The notes under the pieces are model-generated. The model searched no databases, had not been told where the DNA came from, and saw only the letters and a program-made list of their open reading frames with translations. From assembly GCF_900188115.1 (NCBI RefSeq), contig NZ_FZNW01000008.1:124001-188000 (forward strand): a stretch of 64,000 nt of DNA, written 5' to 3'. Source of the DNA: Haloechinothrix alba. GTDB taxonomy: Bacteria; Actinomycetota; Actinomycetes; Mycobacteriales; Pseudonocardiaceae. The translations under genes and the position numbers were made by a program. Positions within the stretch are counted from its first letter, which is position 1. Each line of letters begins with the position of its first letter. Below are positions 35,754 to 44,169 of this stretch, piece after piece.

Positions 35754-36308
35754 ATGAGCCACGCGCCGCAGGCGTTCCAGGAAGCGGTGGCCGCACTGTG
35801 CGCGGTGCAGTCACGCGCCGAGGTCGTTCTCGAACCGATGCGACCGCCGCAGCGGCTCGCCCCGTGGTCGTACGCCTTGGGTTGCGAGGTCACCGGTCCG
35901 GCCGACGTGCTCGCCTCGGGCAGGGTCGTGCTGCTGCACGACCCCGACGGTCACGAGTCCTGGGACGGGGTACTGCGCCTGGTGACCTACGTGCGCGCCG
36001 AGCTCGACCAGGAGCTGGCAGGCGATCCGGCCCTCGCGGCGGTGGGATGGTCGTGGTTGACCGACGCCCTCGAGGCGACCGGCGCCGACTACCTCGCGCT
36101 CGGTGGCACGGTGACGAAGACGTCCTCCACGCGGTTCGGCGACATCGGCGGTCCGTCCCAGGCCGACGACCTCGAGCTGCGCGCATCGTGGACACCGGCG
36201 AGTACCGAGCTACGCGCGCACGGTGAGGCGTTCTGCCAGCTGATGGCCAGTGTCGCGGGCCTGCCACCGGTCGGGGTCACGCTGTTCGGCCAGCGTCAGG
36301 GCTCCTGA
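35754..36308 (+). CDS. DUF3000 domain-containing protein
   Basis: A 184-residue protein recognisable as the actinobacterial DUF3000 family: APWSYALGCEV, DPDGHESWDG, RFGDIGGPSQADDLELRASW and LPPVGVTLFG are typical. Function unknown. It sits between hemE and RNase D, as in mycobacteria (Rv2680 then Rv2681), except that a response regulator has been inserted. A GTG three codons upstream is an alternative start. Confidence 0.85.
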   Translation: MSHAPQAFQEAVAALCAVQSRAEVVLEPMRPPQRLAPWSYALGCEVTGPADVLASGRVVLLHDPDGHESWDGVLRLVTYVRAELDQELAGDPALAAVGWSWLTDALEATGADYLALGGTVTKTSSTRFGDIGGPSQADDLELRASWTPASTELRAHGEAFCQLMASVAGLPPVGVTLFGQRQGS

Positions 36309-36784
36309 GCCGCGCCACACCCGCGCTCGCTCACCACCCGACCGCCGGGCCGCCCCGCGACGCACCGACGCTTCGCGCGCGGCCACTCCGCATCCCCGTC
36401 ATGGACCGCGGCAACCGGCGAGTACCACGCTGTGTCACAGGCGTGGGTGATCCCCGCGCACCACCGGGCCGTCCACACTACGTGCCGGCGGTGATGCGCC
36501 GCCGAACACTACTCCGGTCCGTTGAAGCAAACCCCCAATATAGAGGAATCGCATGAGCCGAAAGATACGTTAACTGCCAACGCTTCTGTCGCCCCATGGT
36601 GTTACGTTGATGCCATAAGGTAATCAATTCACCCGAATACTTACCCGTTCGATCGCCCCACTGACCCTCTCAGGCGGTTACAGTGCTCTCTACGACACCA
36701 CTTTCGGTCGACAGCTGGCGCGGTTATCGACCGAGGGTGCCGGTGCCGGTCGGGGGGCACGACCGACTCCAGGGAGGTAGTGAC
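36309..36784. promoter_or_regulatory. Long AT-richer regulatory region before the response regulator
   Basis: This 476-base gap contains no supported gene. From about 36520 to 36660 its composition is clearly lower in GC than its surroundings (runs such as CCCCCAATATAGAGG and AAGGTAATCAATTC), typical of promoter DNA in this kind of genome. I cannot fix hexamers. A GGGAGG ribosome-binding site closes the region. Confidence 0.4.
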
Positions 36785-37501
36785 GTGGCTGCCGTCGGCT
36801 TCACTCAGGCCGTCCGTTCCACGCCAGCTGGCGCGTTGCCAGCAAGCATGGTTCCGCATCCGCGGGAGGAGCTGTTCTCGGTACTGGTGGTCGATGACCA
36901 CCCGCTGCTGAGAGAGGCGATTTCCGCACGACTAGCACAGATGGGAGCAGGTACCGTCCACGAGGCCGCTTCGGTGGCCGAGGCGAGACTGCGGGCATCG
37001 GCCACCGGGCCGTGCGACCTCGCGATCCTCGACCTCGGATTGCCGGACGGCAGTGGTATCGAGCTCGTCGCCGAGCTACGCCATCACAACTGGCCGCGCA
37101 TCGTCGTACTCGCGTCCTCGGACGATCCGTACGCGGTGCGTGCCGCATTCCAAGCGGGTGCTCAGGCGTACTTGCTCAAGTCGGCATCACCGGTCGCCGT
37201 GACGGACGGGGTACGCCGGGTTCTCGAGGGTGGCGTATACGCCGACCCCGGTGTCGCTCCGGTGCTGGCTACCGGAACGCGGGTCCCGAGTACCGACAAC
37301 ACCCCGAGGGAGCTGTCCTCCCGAGAGGTGCAGGTACTCCAGCTCGTCGCGGACGGCAAGTCCAACAAGGAAATCGGCGACGAGCTGAGCCTGTCAGCGC
37401 TCACGGTGAAGTCTCACCTGTCGCGCATCGGCAGGAAGCTCGGCACCGGCGACCGGGCGCAAATGGTCGCGTTGGCCATGCGCGCGGGCGTTATCCGCTG
37501 A
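36785..37501 (+). CDS. Orphan LuxR-family (NarL-type) response regulator
   Basis: A 238-residue two-domain regulator. The receiver has VVDDH acidic pair (37-38), phosphoacceptor Asp at about 83 (ILDLGLPDG), a serine switch at about 111 and Lys132 (LLKSAS). The C-terminal LuxR HTH runs SSREVQVLQLVADGKSNKEI to the end. The GTG start has GGGAGG at 7 bases. No sensor kinase is adjacent, so its partner is elsewhere or it is controlled otherwise. Confidence 0.9.
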   Translation: MAAVGFTQAVRSTPAGALPASMVPHPREELFSVLVVDDHPLLREAISARLAQMGAGTVHEAASVAEARLRASATGPCDLAILDLGLPDGSGIELVAELRHHNWPRIVVLASSDDPYAVRAAFQAGAQAYLLKSASPVAVTDGVRRVLEGGVYADPGVAPVLATGTRVPSTDNTPRELSSREVQVLQLVADGKSNKEIGDELSLSALTVKSHLSRIGRKLGTGDRAQMVALAMRAGVIR

Positions 37502-37520
37502 GCCTGCGGGTCACGCACGG

Positions 37521-37593
37521 ACCGGTTGGCGTGGTCCCGACCCGCACGGGCCGGGCTGTGCCAACCGGCTAGCCCACTGGCTAGCCAACCGGT
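37521..37593. repeat. Cluster of CCGGTTGG / CCAACCGG repeats
   Basis: One CCGGTTGG (37522-37529) and two CCAACCGG (37561-37568, 37586-37593) lie within 72 bases, together with two copies of the palindrome GGCTAGCC separated by CACT. These allow several alternative stem-loops. They follow the response regulator stop and may terminate it, and they lead directly into a much stronger hairpin. Confidence 0.6.
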
Positions 37594-37595
37594 TA

Positions 37596-37646
37596 CCCGC
37601 GGACTACGGGACGGGCACGACCCGCGCCCGTCCCGTAGTCTGCGGG
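37596..37646 (+). other. 21-bp stem-loop abutting the RNase D start
   Basis: Two 21-base arms (37596-37616 and 37626-37646) flank a 9-base loop. The only DNA mismatch becomes a G-U pair in plus-strand RNA, so the RNA stem is fully paired. The stem ends two bases before the GTG start of the RNase D gene. It could terminate upstream transcription, hide the translation start, or be an RNA-processing signal. Confidence 0.75.
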
Positions 37647-37648
37647 AT

Positions 37649-38911
37649 GTGAGCACCGCCAAGGACGACACGGTGACCGACGACCCCGCGGATACGGCAC
37701 GGTCCGGGGGACTCACCGCCCTGACCGAGCCTGCCGAGGGCACGCCACCGGTGATCGAGGACCGTGCCGGGCTGCAACGCGCCTGTGACGCGGTTGCCGC
37801 CGGCAGCGGGCCGGTCGCGATCGACACCGAGAGGGCTTCCGGGTACCGCTACTGGCAGCGGGCGTACCTGGTTCAGGTTCGCCGCCACGGGTCAGGCACC
37901 CACCTGATCGATCCCGTCGCCCTCGACGGGGCACTGGAGCCCCTGGCCACGGTACTGGCCGGGACCGAGTGGGTACTGCACGCCGCATCCCAGGACCTGC
38001 CGTGCCTTGCCGAGCTCGACCTCCATCCCGCGGCGCTGTTCGACACCGAGCTCGCCGCGCGCCTTGCCGGGTTCCCGCGCGTGGGCCTGGGCACGCTCGT
38101 CGAGCAGCTACTGGGTTTCCAGCTGGCCAAGGGCCACGGCGCCGCCGACTGGTCCACCCGTCCCCTGCCGCGGGCCTGGCTCAACTACGCCGCACTGGAC
38201 GTCGAGCTGCTGCTGCCACTGCGGCGGTCGCTGGCCGAGGTTCTCAGCAGGGACGGGAAGATGGTCTGGGCCGAGGAGGAGTTCGACGCGGTCCGGCAGG
38301 CGCCCCCGGCCGCCCCTCGCAGCGAGCCGTGGCGGCGCACCTCCGGCATCCACAAGGTACGCACCCGGCGAGGGCTCGCTGTGGTGCGTGAGCTCTGGAA
38401 CGCCCGCGACGCACAGGCCCGCAAGCGTGACCGCGCCCCGGGAAGGGTCCTTCCGGACAAGGCGATCATCGCGGCGGCCCAGGCGATCCCCGGCAGCGTC
38501 GAGGAGGTGGTCGCGCTACCCGGGTTCGGTGGCCAGCACCAGCGGAGGCATGCCGGTACGTGGCTGCGACGGATCAACGTCGCCCGCACGTCCGGCGAGC
38601 ACGAGCTGCCGCTTCTCACGCGCAACAGCTCCGACCCGCCGCCGCCGAACAAGTGGGGTGACCGCGACCCCGACGCCGCGGCCCGGCTCACCGCGGCACG
38701 GGCAGCGCTGACCGAGGTGGCCGAGCGGCACGAGCTGCCGGTCGAGAACCTGGTGCAGCCGGATCTGGTGCGCAAGCTCTGCTGGGAGCCGCCCGCCGAC
38801 ATCGGGATGGACGGCACGGCGACGGCCCTGCGGGCAGGGGGCGCGCGGCCGTGGCAGGTGAGCCTGACCGCAGAGCCCCTCAGCCGTTCCCTCGGGACTT
38901 CGGCAACGTGA
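37649..38911 (+). CDS. rnd: Ribonuclease D-like 3'-5' exonuclease with HRDC domain
   Basis: A 420-residue DEDDy exonuclease for tRNA 3'-end maturation or RNA decay. Catalytic residues are visible in VAIDTERA (D59, E61), HAASQDLPCL and YAALDVELLLPL. The HRDC domain is around 260-330 (LPDKAIIAAAQAIPGSVEEV). GTG is the most plausible start, but no Shine-Dalgarno is visible because a long stem-loop occupies the space. The 3' end overlaps the convergent kynureninase gene by 32 bases. Confidence 0.9.
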   Translation: MSTAKDDTVTDDPADTARSGGLTALTEPAEGTPPVIEDRAGLQRACDAVAAGSGPVAIDTERASGYRYWQRAYLVQVRRHGSGTHLIDPVALDGALEPLATVLAGTEWVLHAASQDLPCLAELDLHPAALFDTELAARLAGFPRVGLGTLVEQLLGFQLAKGHGAADWSTRPLPRAWLNYAALDVELLLPLRRSLAEVLSRDGKMVWAEEEFDAVRQAPPAAPRSEPWRRTSGIHKVRTRRGLAVVRELWNARDAQARKRDRAPGRVLPDKAIIAAAQAIPGSVEEVVALPGFGGQHQRRHAGTWLRRINVARTSGEHELPLLTRNSSDPPPPNKWGDRDPDAAARLTAARAALTEVAERHELPVENLVQPDLVRKLCWEPPADIGMDGTATALRAGGARPWQVSLTAEPLSRSLGTSAT

Positions 38912-40148
38912 CCCCGCCTGTCCCCCGCCCGACCCGCAGGACCTCGCCGAGCGCCGCCATGGCGTCGCGCAGCTGCCGGTCCGACAGGTACGGGGCGGGG
39001 CCGAACCGCAGGTAGTCGCCGCGGTGATCGGTGTACACCCCGTATCGCGCGAGCGAGGCGCGCACCGCCGAGGCTTCCGCGCAGCGGAGCGCGAGGAAGC
39101 CGGCGTAGTCCGACCGGGGGCGGGTCCGGTCGCGGGTGACCAGCTCGGGCGGCAAGGCCAGCTCGTCGAAGGCGTCGGCGAGGACACTGTTCTGGTGTAA
39201 CGAGACCTCGCGCAGGAACGCGGGAGTCAGGCCTTGCGCGCGGAAGAACTCGAACACGCTTGCCGCACGGTAATGGCTGGTCGGGTCGTACGTCGCGCCC
39301 GCGAACCGCGCGGCGCCGCTGCCGTAGGCCACCTCGCCTGCCCCGGGCCGCTGGGAACGCGCGGAGAACTCGCTGAACCACCCGGTGACGACAGGGCGGA
39401 ACCGGTCGGCGTGCCGGGGAAGGCGCAGGAAACAGTTGCCCTCGCCGAGCTGGAGGTACTTGTACCCCCCGCCCACGATCCAGGCCGCGCCGAGCCCCTG
39501 CTCGTGAATCGGCATCCCGACCACTCCGAGGGCGTGGTAGGCATCGACGAGCAGCTCGGCGTCCCATCGCGCGCACGACTCGGCGAGCCCGTCCAGCCCC
39601 GGCACGATCCGTGCCGTCTCGAACAACACGGCCGACACGAGCACGGCCGCGGCGCGCCCGTCCACCTCGGCGGCAAGCCGCTCGGCGAGCGTGTCCGCAG
39701 GCTCGGCAGGCACGCGCACCACCTCGACTCCGGCCTCGGCCAGACGGTCGAGCTGCCTGCGCACGGTGTGGAACTCCCCGTCGGTGGTGACCAGCCTGCG
39801 CCTGCCGCACAGGTCGAGGCCGGAGAGGAACCGCACGAGCAGCTCGTGCGTGCTCGCTCCCAGAGCGAGCTCCCCGTCGGGATCGCCGAGCAGCGCGCGG
39901 TAACCGTCCCGCACCTCCTCGGCCTTGTCCGCAGCGCGATCCCACTTCCCGTCGAGCTCGGCAGCGGCATCGGTGAACGCCGCGAGCTGCCCATCGATCG
40001 CCACGTCGGGCCACGCCTGGTGGGAGTGCCCCGTCAGCGGGAGCCGGTTGGCCACGTCGAACCGCGAGTAGTGCTGCGCCAGCGCGTTCGGGCCGGCCCG
40101 CAGGTCCGCCAGCCGGAGTCCGCCCGGCACGGGTGCGTGTTCGTTCAC
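38880..40148 (-). CDS. kynU: Kynureninase
   Basis: A 422-residue PLP enzyme splitting kynurenine to anthranilate and alanine. It shows LVDAYHALGVV with the PLP aspartate and WIVGGGYKYLQLGEGN with the Schiff-base lysine at about 230. GTG start overlaps the stop of the dioxygenase gene (GTGA), so the two are coupled. An upstream extension of the frame is non-coding. Confidence 0.93.
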   Translation of the reverse strand: MNEHAPVPGGLRLADLRAGPNALAQHYSRFDVANRLPLTGHSHQAWPDVAIDGQLAAFTDAAAELDGKWDRAADKAEEVRDGYRALLGDPDGELALGASTHELLVRFLSGLDLCGRRRLVTTDGEFHTVRRQLDRLAEAGVEVVRVPAEPADTLAERLAAEVDGRAAAVLVSAVLFETARIVPGLDGLAESCARWDAELLVDAYHALGVVGMPIHEQGLGAAWIVGGGYKYLQLGEGNCFLRLPRHADRFRPVVTGWFSEFSARSQRPGAGEVAYGSGAARFAGATYDPTSHYRAASVFEFFRAQGLTPAFLREVSLHQNSVLADAFDELALPPELVTRDRTRPRSDYAGFLALRCAEASAVRASLARYGVYTDHRGDYLRFGPAPYLSDRQLRDAMAALGEVLRVGRGTGGVTLPKSRGNG

Positions 40149-40936
40149 AGCCTGCTCCGCACCGCCCACAGGTCCGGAAACGCCGGCACGCCCACGGTGG
40201 AGCGCAGGTAGGACGCTCCGGAGGATCCCCCTGTCCCCTGCTTGTCCCCGATCGTGCGCTGCACCATCATCACGTGCCGGTAGCGCCACTCCTGCTGGCC
40301 TTCGTCGAGGTCGACGAGGTGCTCGCAGATGGTGGCCGCACCGCCGTCATCGGCATAGACACGCAACAGCACGTCCTGCACCTCCTCGGAAGGTTCCCAT
40401 GGTAGGCGCACGTCGCGCCGCAACGCCTCCTCCGGAACCGGGTAGTCGTGGCGTGCCAGGTAGCCGAGGAACGAGTCGAACAGCGACGGGTTCTCCATCG
40501 CCTCCGCGATCCGCTGCCGGGCACCGCTCTCCGGCGGGTAGTGCTCGAACACCTGCCGATCACGCCTGCCGAGTACGGCCTCCAGCTCGCGGAACTGCGC
40601 GGACTCGAAGCCGCTCGCCGCATCCAGCCGTGCCCGGAACCCGGCGAACTGGCTGGGTGTCATCGTCTCCAGCACGTCGATCTGGGCCACGACGACCTTG
40701 AGGATCGTCAGTGCCCTGCGTAACGTCCGGATTGAGTGCGCGGTGTCGCCCGTCTCCAGGCGCGACCTCAGATGCGCCAGCTCGTGCAACAGCTGCTTGA
40801 ACCACAGCTCGTACACCTGGTGGATCACGATGAACAGCATCTCGTCGTGCTCGTGGGACCTCGGCCGTTGCGCGCCGAGGATCTCCGGCAGCGCGAGGTA
40901 GGACTCGTAGGTCAGTGCCGCGTTCCGTTCCGTCAT
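40145..40936 (-). CDS. kynA: Tryptophan 2,3-dioxygenase
   Basis: A 263-residue heme dioxygenase that opens the tryptophan ring to N-formylkynurenine. Landmarks: FIVIHQVYELWFKQ with the distal histidine (about H39), ESAQFRELE, and the C-terminal WRYRHVMMVQRTIGDKQGTG with the proximal histidine. I start at MTERNAALTY; MHGMTERN three codons earlier is an alternative. No kynurenine formamidase or 3-monooxygenase gene is nearby. Confidence 0.94.
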   Translation of the reverse strand: MTERNAALTYESYLALPEILGAQRPRSHEHDEMLFIVIHQVYELWFKQLLHELAHLRSRLETGDTAHSIRTLRRALTILKVVVAQIDVLETMTPSQFAGFRARLDAASGFESAQFRELEAVLGRRDRQVFEHYPPESGARQRIAEAMENPSLFDSFLGYLARHDYPVPEEALRRDVRLPWEPSEEVQDVLLRVYADDGGAATICEHLVDLDEGQQEWRYRHVMMVQRTIGDKQGTGGSSGASYLRSTVGVPAFPDLWAVRSRL

Positions 40937-41002
40937 CCCGTGCATCCTGCCATTGACCCGGCGCCTGCCGCGCCGTATCGACGGCGTGCGCATGTGGTTA
41001 CA

Positions 41003-41025
41003 CAATTAATCGATAATTGTCGATT
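41003..41025. promoter_or_regulatory. AT-rich nested palindromes, candidate operator
   Basis: Two overlapping inverted repeats occur: CAATTA-N5-TAATTG (41003-41019) and AATCGA-N6-TCGATT (41008-41025). The base composition stands out strongly. It lies between kynA and the ArsR remnant; the second repeat has the symmetry of an ArsR-type operator, so it may be the surviving operator of that lost operon or a kyn operon site. Confidence 0.5.
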
Positions 41026-41076
41026 GTCGATTAAGGGAGGCGAGGGGGGCTCGACCGGGTTCGCGCTGAGGCCTAA

Positions 41077-41343
41077 GCGCGCTGGTTCGCCTGCCTGTCC
41101 GATGCCACCGGGCTGCAGATCCTCCATGCTGTCGTCACGGCGTCGGGACCGATGACGGTCGGCGAGATCGTCGCTGTCTCCGGGGTCGGGCAGTCCACCG
41201 TGTCCGCACACCTCCGCAAGCTGGCTGCCCTCGAGTTCGTCCGCGTCGAGCACGTGCGCACCACAACCCGTGTCCGGATCAACCCGGACTGCCTCGCCGA
41301 GCTACCCGATGACCGGGTCGTTCCACGGGCTCGCCCTCCTGTA
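41077..41343 (+). pseudogene. ArsR/SmtB-family regulator remnant
   Basis: After an in-frame TAA, the frame reads ARWFACLSDATGLQILHAVV, then TVGEIVAVSGVGQSTVSAHL and RKLAALEFVRVEHV...VRINPDCLAEL, which is the core and recognition helix of an ArsR-type regulator. No start codon precedes the RWF segment; the first ATG (41152) would cut off a large part of the fold. The C-terminus runs into non-homologous sequence after CLAELPDD. It is therefore probably dead, though a short protein from 41152 cannot be ruled out. Confidence 0.65.
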
Positions 41344-41344
41344 G

Positions 41345-41629
41345 CTCGAGCTGATGGCGCTGCTGTTCGTGGTGGCAGCGGGATTGGCACTCGGCACGCC
41401 CTTCTACGTCTCCACCGAGGCATTCCTGCCCATCGCCTCAGCGCTCCACGACAGTGGGATGTCCCTCGGCGCGACCGTCGCGCTGGTACTGACCTCGGCA
41501 GGTGTCAACCTGCCCGAACCGACGGTCCTCAGCAGGCTGATGCGTGCCGGGTTACTCGCCTGCTACACCCTCACCGTGGTCGTCGCCGCTATTGGCGCGG
41601 GGTACCTCGTTCCGTTGCTCGCACCGTGA
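41345..41629 (+). pseudogene. C-terminal fragment of a DUF318/ArsP-type permease
   Basis: The frame opens after a TAG and encodes about 94 residues. TPFYVSTEAFLPIASALHDS and VLTSAGVNLPEPTVLSRLMR match the C-terminal third of permeases of the YraQ/ArsP type, which normally have 300 or more residues. The N-terminal membrane helices are missing. It directly follows the ArsR remnant in another frame, so one deletion seems to have joined the two. Confidence 0.65.
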
Positions 41630-41650
41630 GCGCCGCTAGCATCGAGAGTG

Positions 41651-42469
41651 ATGAGCATGCGCGCGGACTCCAACGACCCTGCCGACGACCACAGGGCTGC
41701 CGGGACCGGCGAAGCCGGCGACGAGCACGAGCCGGATGTCACCGCCCTCGCGTCGCTACTCGCGAGCAGCGAGCGGGTCGTGGCGCTCACCGGAGCGGGA
41801 GTGTCTGTACCGTCGGGTATCCCGGACTTTCGCAGTCCGGAGAGCGGGCTGTGGAACACCGTCGACCCGATGGACGTGGCCACCATCGATGCCTTCCACC
41901 GCAACACCAAGGGGTTCTGGGACTTCTACCGGCCACGCCTGGACATGGTCCGGCAGAAGCGGCCCAACCCCGCACACGAGGCGCTTGTCGAGCTGGAGCG
42001 GCGCGGCCGGTGCGATGCGGTGATCACCCAGAACATCGACGGGCTCCACCAGGCGGCAGGCAGTACGGGGGTCGTCGAGGTGCACGGCTCGATCGGCACG
42101 TCCAGCTGTACGGGGTGCGGTGCCACGTGGACTCTCGACGAGACCGCGTCGCTGTTCGGCGAGCACGGTATCGCGACGTGTACCAGCTGTTCCGGCAAGG
42201 TCAAACCGGATGTCGTGCTGTTCGGCGAGCTCCTGCCCGCCGCGGCCATGGAACGGGCACGCGACCTGGCTGCCCGGGCCGACCTGTTGCTCTGTGTCGG
42301 CTCCTCCCTCGAGGTCTATCCTGTCGCCGAGCTACCCGCGCTCACGCGGGACAGCGGTGGCCGGATCGCTGTCGTCACACAGGGCCCGACTCCCTACGAC
42401 GAGGTGGCCGACGTGCGCGTGACCGGGAACGTCGCCACCGCACTGCCCGCTGCCGTCGCCGAGCTCTGA
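41651..42469 (+). CDS. NAD-dependent protein deacylase, SIR2 family
   Basis: A 272-residue sirtuin. The NAD-binding loop LTGAGVSVPSGIPDFRSPES, TQNIDGLHQAAG, catalytic HG in EVHGSIG, and a zinc site made of CTGC and CTSC are all present, followed by KPDVVLFGELLP. The first ~30 residues are acidic and disordered. A GTG immediately before the ATG is an alternative start. It removes acetyl or longer acyl groups from lysines. Confidence 0.93.
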   Translation: MSMRADSNDPADDHRAAGTGEAGDEHEPDVTALASLLASSERVVALTGAGVSVPSGIPDFRSPESGLWNTVDPMDVATIDAFHRNTKGFWDFYRPRLDMVRQKRPNPAHEALVELERRGRCDAVITQNIDGLHQAAGSTGVVEVHGSIGTSSCTGCGATWTLDETASLFGEHGIATCTSCSGKVKPDVVLFGELLPAAAMERARDLAARADLLLCVGSSLEVYPVAELPALTRDSGGRIAVVTQGPTPYDEVADVRVTGNVATALPAAVAEL

Positions 42470-42574
42470 AACCTCGCGACGGCCGGCGGCGACACGCGAA
42501 GCCGCACGGAGGCTCGACTGCGGGATGACCGCTCCGCGGTCACCACTCGGGGTGCCCTGCCGTGCATCACACTT

Positions 42575-42615
42575 CGATAGCGGCCCTGTCCTTCGGCGCC
42601 CCTCGACGGCTATCG
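42575..42615. other. Inverted repeat upstream of the AGCS symporter
   Basis: CGATAGC and GCTATCG are spaced 27 bases apart in the 221-base region before the symporter gene. This is weak on its own; it may be a leader hairpin or a regulator site. I looked for a glycine riboswitch here and found no match to its conserved core. Confidence 0.25.
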
Positions 42616-42690
42616 TCCGATCGTCCCGGGTGCCCGGGTGCCGGTAGGCGGTCGGACATCAGTCGAGGCAAGGTCTACGAGGAGGCGCGA

Positions 42691-44094
42691 ATGGACACGG
42701 TGGACGAATGGCTCGGGAACGCATCCGAGTTCATCTGGGGCCCGTGGTTACTGGTCCCCCTGCTCCTGCTCACCGGCCTCTACCTGACCATCGTCCTTCG
42801 TGGCGTGCAGTTCCACCGGTTCGGGTACGCGTTCTGGCTGGCGCTGGTCAAGCGTAAGGAGCGCGGCGCCGAGGGCGACATCAGCCACTACCAGGCGCTC
42901 ACCGTGGCACTGGCCGCCACGATCGGCGTCGGGAACATCGCGGGCGTGGGTACGGCGATCGCACTCGGTGGTCCGGGCGCCCTGTTCTGGATGTGGATCA
43001 CCGGGCTCGTCGGCATGGCCACCAAGTACGCCGAGGCTTTCCTGGGCGTGCGCTTCCGCCGCGTGGACGCCAAGGGAGAGCAGAGCGGCGGGCCGATGTT
43101 CTACCTCAGCGAGGGCATCAGGAACAACTTCGGCAAGATCCTCGGAGTTTCCTTCGCCGTGTTCGGCGCGGTCGCCGCATTCGGGATCGGCAACATGGTG
43201 CAGGCCAACAGCCTCGCCGACGCCCTGAACGCCGAGTGGGACATTCCATTCTGGATCAGCGGGCTCGTGCTGATGCTCGCCGCGGCCGCTGTGATCCTCG
43301 GCGGCATCCGCAGCATCGGCCGGTTCACCGCAGCGTTCGTCCCCTTCATGGCGATCATCTACGTGCTCGGCGCCACCGGCGTGCTGCTGTTCAACGTCGG
43401 CGAGCTCCCCGGCGCGCTGGCAACCATCTTCACCGACGCCTTCACCGGGACCGCCGCGACCGGCGGCTTCGTCGGTGTCGGGTTCCTCGCCGCGCTGCGC
43501 TGGGGTGTGGCCAGGGGGATCTTCTCGAACGAGTCCGGTCTCGGTACCGGTGGCATCGCGGCGGCCGCCGCGCAGACCACGAACCCGGTACGGCAGGCCC
43601 TCGTCTCGATGACGCAGACATTCCTGGACACGCTCGTCGTCGTCACCTTCACCGGCCTGACCATCGTGGTCACCGGAGCGTGGACGACTGTGGACTCCGA
43701 GGGCGAGGCGCTGACCGGTGCCCCGCTGACCTCAGAGGCATTCCGTGACGGCCTGCCCGGCGACTGGGGCGGTCTCATCGTCTCCGTCGGCGTGGTCTTC
43801 TTCGCCTTCTCCACCCTGCTCAGCTGGTCGTACTACGGCGAGCGGTGCATGGACCGGCTGTTCGGGCGCGGCCTGGTGACGCCGTACCGCGTGGTGTTCG
43901 TTCTCATCATCTTCGTCGGAGCCGTCACCGAGCTCACCACGGTGTGGACGATCGCGGACATCCTCAACGGGTTGATGGCACTGCCGAACCTGATCGGTCT
44001 GCTCCTGCTGTCGCCGCTGATCGCCAGGAAGAGCCGCGAGTTCTTCCAGCTGGCCAACTGGAAGCAGGTCGACGACCTGCCCGGCCAGCGGTAA
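42691..44094 (+). CDS. Alanine or glycine:cation symporter, AGCS family
   Basis: A 467-residue transporter with about ten membrane helices. Family signatures: ALAATIGVGNIAGVGTAIALGG, GPMFYLSEGI, GFLAALRWGVARGIFSNESG and LGTGGIAAAAAQTTNPVRQAL. It imports alanine or glycine with sodium. The ATG has GGAGG at 5 bases spacing. A TetR gene is convergent downstream. Confidence 0.93.
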   Translation: MDTVDEWLGNASEFIWGPWLLVPLLLLTGLYLTIVLRGVQFHRFGYAFWLALVKRKERGAEGDISHYQALTVALAATIGVGNIAGVGTAIALGGPGALFWMWITGLVGMATKYAEAFLGVRFRRVDAKGEQSGGPMFYLSEGIRNNFGKILGVSFAVFGAVAAFGIGNMVQANSLADALNAEWDIPFWISGLVLMLAAAAVILGGIRSIGRFTAAFVPFMAIIYVLGATGVLLFNVGELPGALATIFTDAFTGTAATGGFVGVGFLAALRWGVARGIFSNESGLGTGGIAAAAAQTTNPVRQALVSMTQTFLDTLVVVTFTGLTIVVTGAWTTVDSEGEALTGAPLTSEAFRDGLPGDWGGLIVSVGVVFFAFSTLLSWSYYGERCMDRLFGRGLVTPYRVVFVLIIFVGAVTELTTVWTIADILNGLMALPNLIGLLLLSPLIARKSREFFQLANWKQVDDLPGQR

Positions 44095-44169
44095 CCCCGG
44101 AGGCGGTACGACCGTGTAGATGTCAGCGGGCGGTCGAGCGGGTGCGGAGGGGCTCGCTCGACCGCCCGC

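Noticed and set aside
42470-42690. Glycine riboswitch upstream of the AGCS symporter
   Set aside because: The conserved glycine-aptamer core was not found; only a weak 7-bp inverted repeat is present.
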